Assembly: GCF_010015445.1 (NCBI RefSeq)
Contig: NC_053118.1
Span: 11,941,437 to 12,005,436 of the forward strand
Length of the DNA stretch: 64,000 nt
Direction of reading: 5' to 3'
DNA from: Perca fluviatilis
Lineage: Eukaryota; Chordata; Actinopteri; Perciformes; Percidae
The position numbers and the translations under genes were made by a program. Under the pieces are notes generated by a model that saw only the letters and a list, made by a program, of their open reading frames with translations, was not told where the DNA came from and ran no database searches. Below are positions 63,651 to 64,000 of this stretch, one piece after another (position 1 is the stretch's first letter; every line of letters begins with the position of its first letter).

Positions 63651-64000
63651 ACTATTACCCTCTATCACATGAAGATTTCAATAGTGCACATCCATAATTG
63701 ACGCGAGCTGCTCTCCCTTTAAATTGGCAAGAGAGTTGTGTGAAGAGGAGAGGAGTTAGTCATTTAGTCCAAATGTTGCTGTGTTGGTCGGGGATTTTTC
63801 AGCTGCAGAAGGTGACGTCTTTTTTCCTCGGTTAGAGTCTGTGCACATCTTAACTTCTGTATCAATTATGCTACTGCAGGTTCACCTGTTAGTAATAAGC
63901 TGCAACATTTTTATGTAAATGCATGTCCATTATGCTACTTAATTATAACAGATTGATCCATGAAAGCGTATTTGTTATTCTAAACACCTGGCAAACTGCT

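Overview
This window is a stretch of a ray-finned (teleost) fish nuclear genome, probably a percomorph. I base that on spliced vertebrate genes, very many long (CA)n/(GT)n arrays, and several dispersed repeat families I recognise from teleosts: a TAAGTA-rich hAT-like repeat, an AGGGCCCT-ended PIF/Harbinger-like element, and TTAA-flanked foldback MITEs. Nothing is bacterial or viral. The naming of the fish group is inference.

Only two protein-coding genes can be supported, and they lie head to head. On the minus strand the 40-bp first coding exon of tshz1 (teashirt zinc finger 1) sits at 28176-28215. It encodes MPRRKQQEPRRSA and ends in a GT donor. The large zinc-finger exon is not in the window, so positions 1-28175 are all tshz1 intron 1. 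On the plus strand ptgr3 (zadh2, prostaglandin reductase 3) is complete in two exons, 30391-30674 and 33386-34316. It encodes 404 residues ending in the peroxisomal signal SKL. About 2.2 kb separates the two start codons and should hold a shared or divergent promoter region. The same head-to-head pair exists in human (TSHZ1 and ZADH2), so this is conserved microsynteny.

Region by region: 1-28 kb is tshz1 intron, dense in simple repeats but with only one recognisable dispersed repeat (14.2 kb). Between the microsatellites are unique blocks rich in homeodomain, POU and bicoid-type sites that are candidate enhancers. 28.2-34.5 kb is the divergent gene pair. 34.5-64 kb has no recognisable gene. 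It contains at least four inverted-repeat elements (37.1, 45.1, 50.6 and 56.4 kb) and a nested transposon pile-up at 54.5-59.3 kb, plus more candidate regulatory blocks. This flank may be distal regulatory DNA of tshz1, a developmental transcription factor.

I found no new multi-gene system. The points most worth checking are the long N-terminal extension of ptgr3 (possible mitochondrial presequence on a PTS1 enzyme), upstream ORFs before both start codons, the nested transposon history, and the candidate conserved non-coding blocks.
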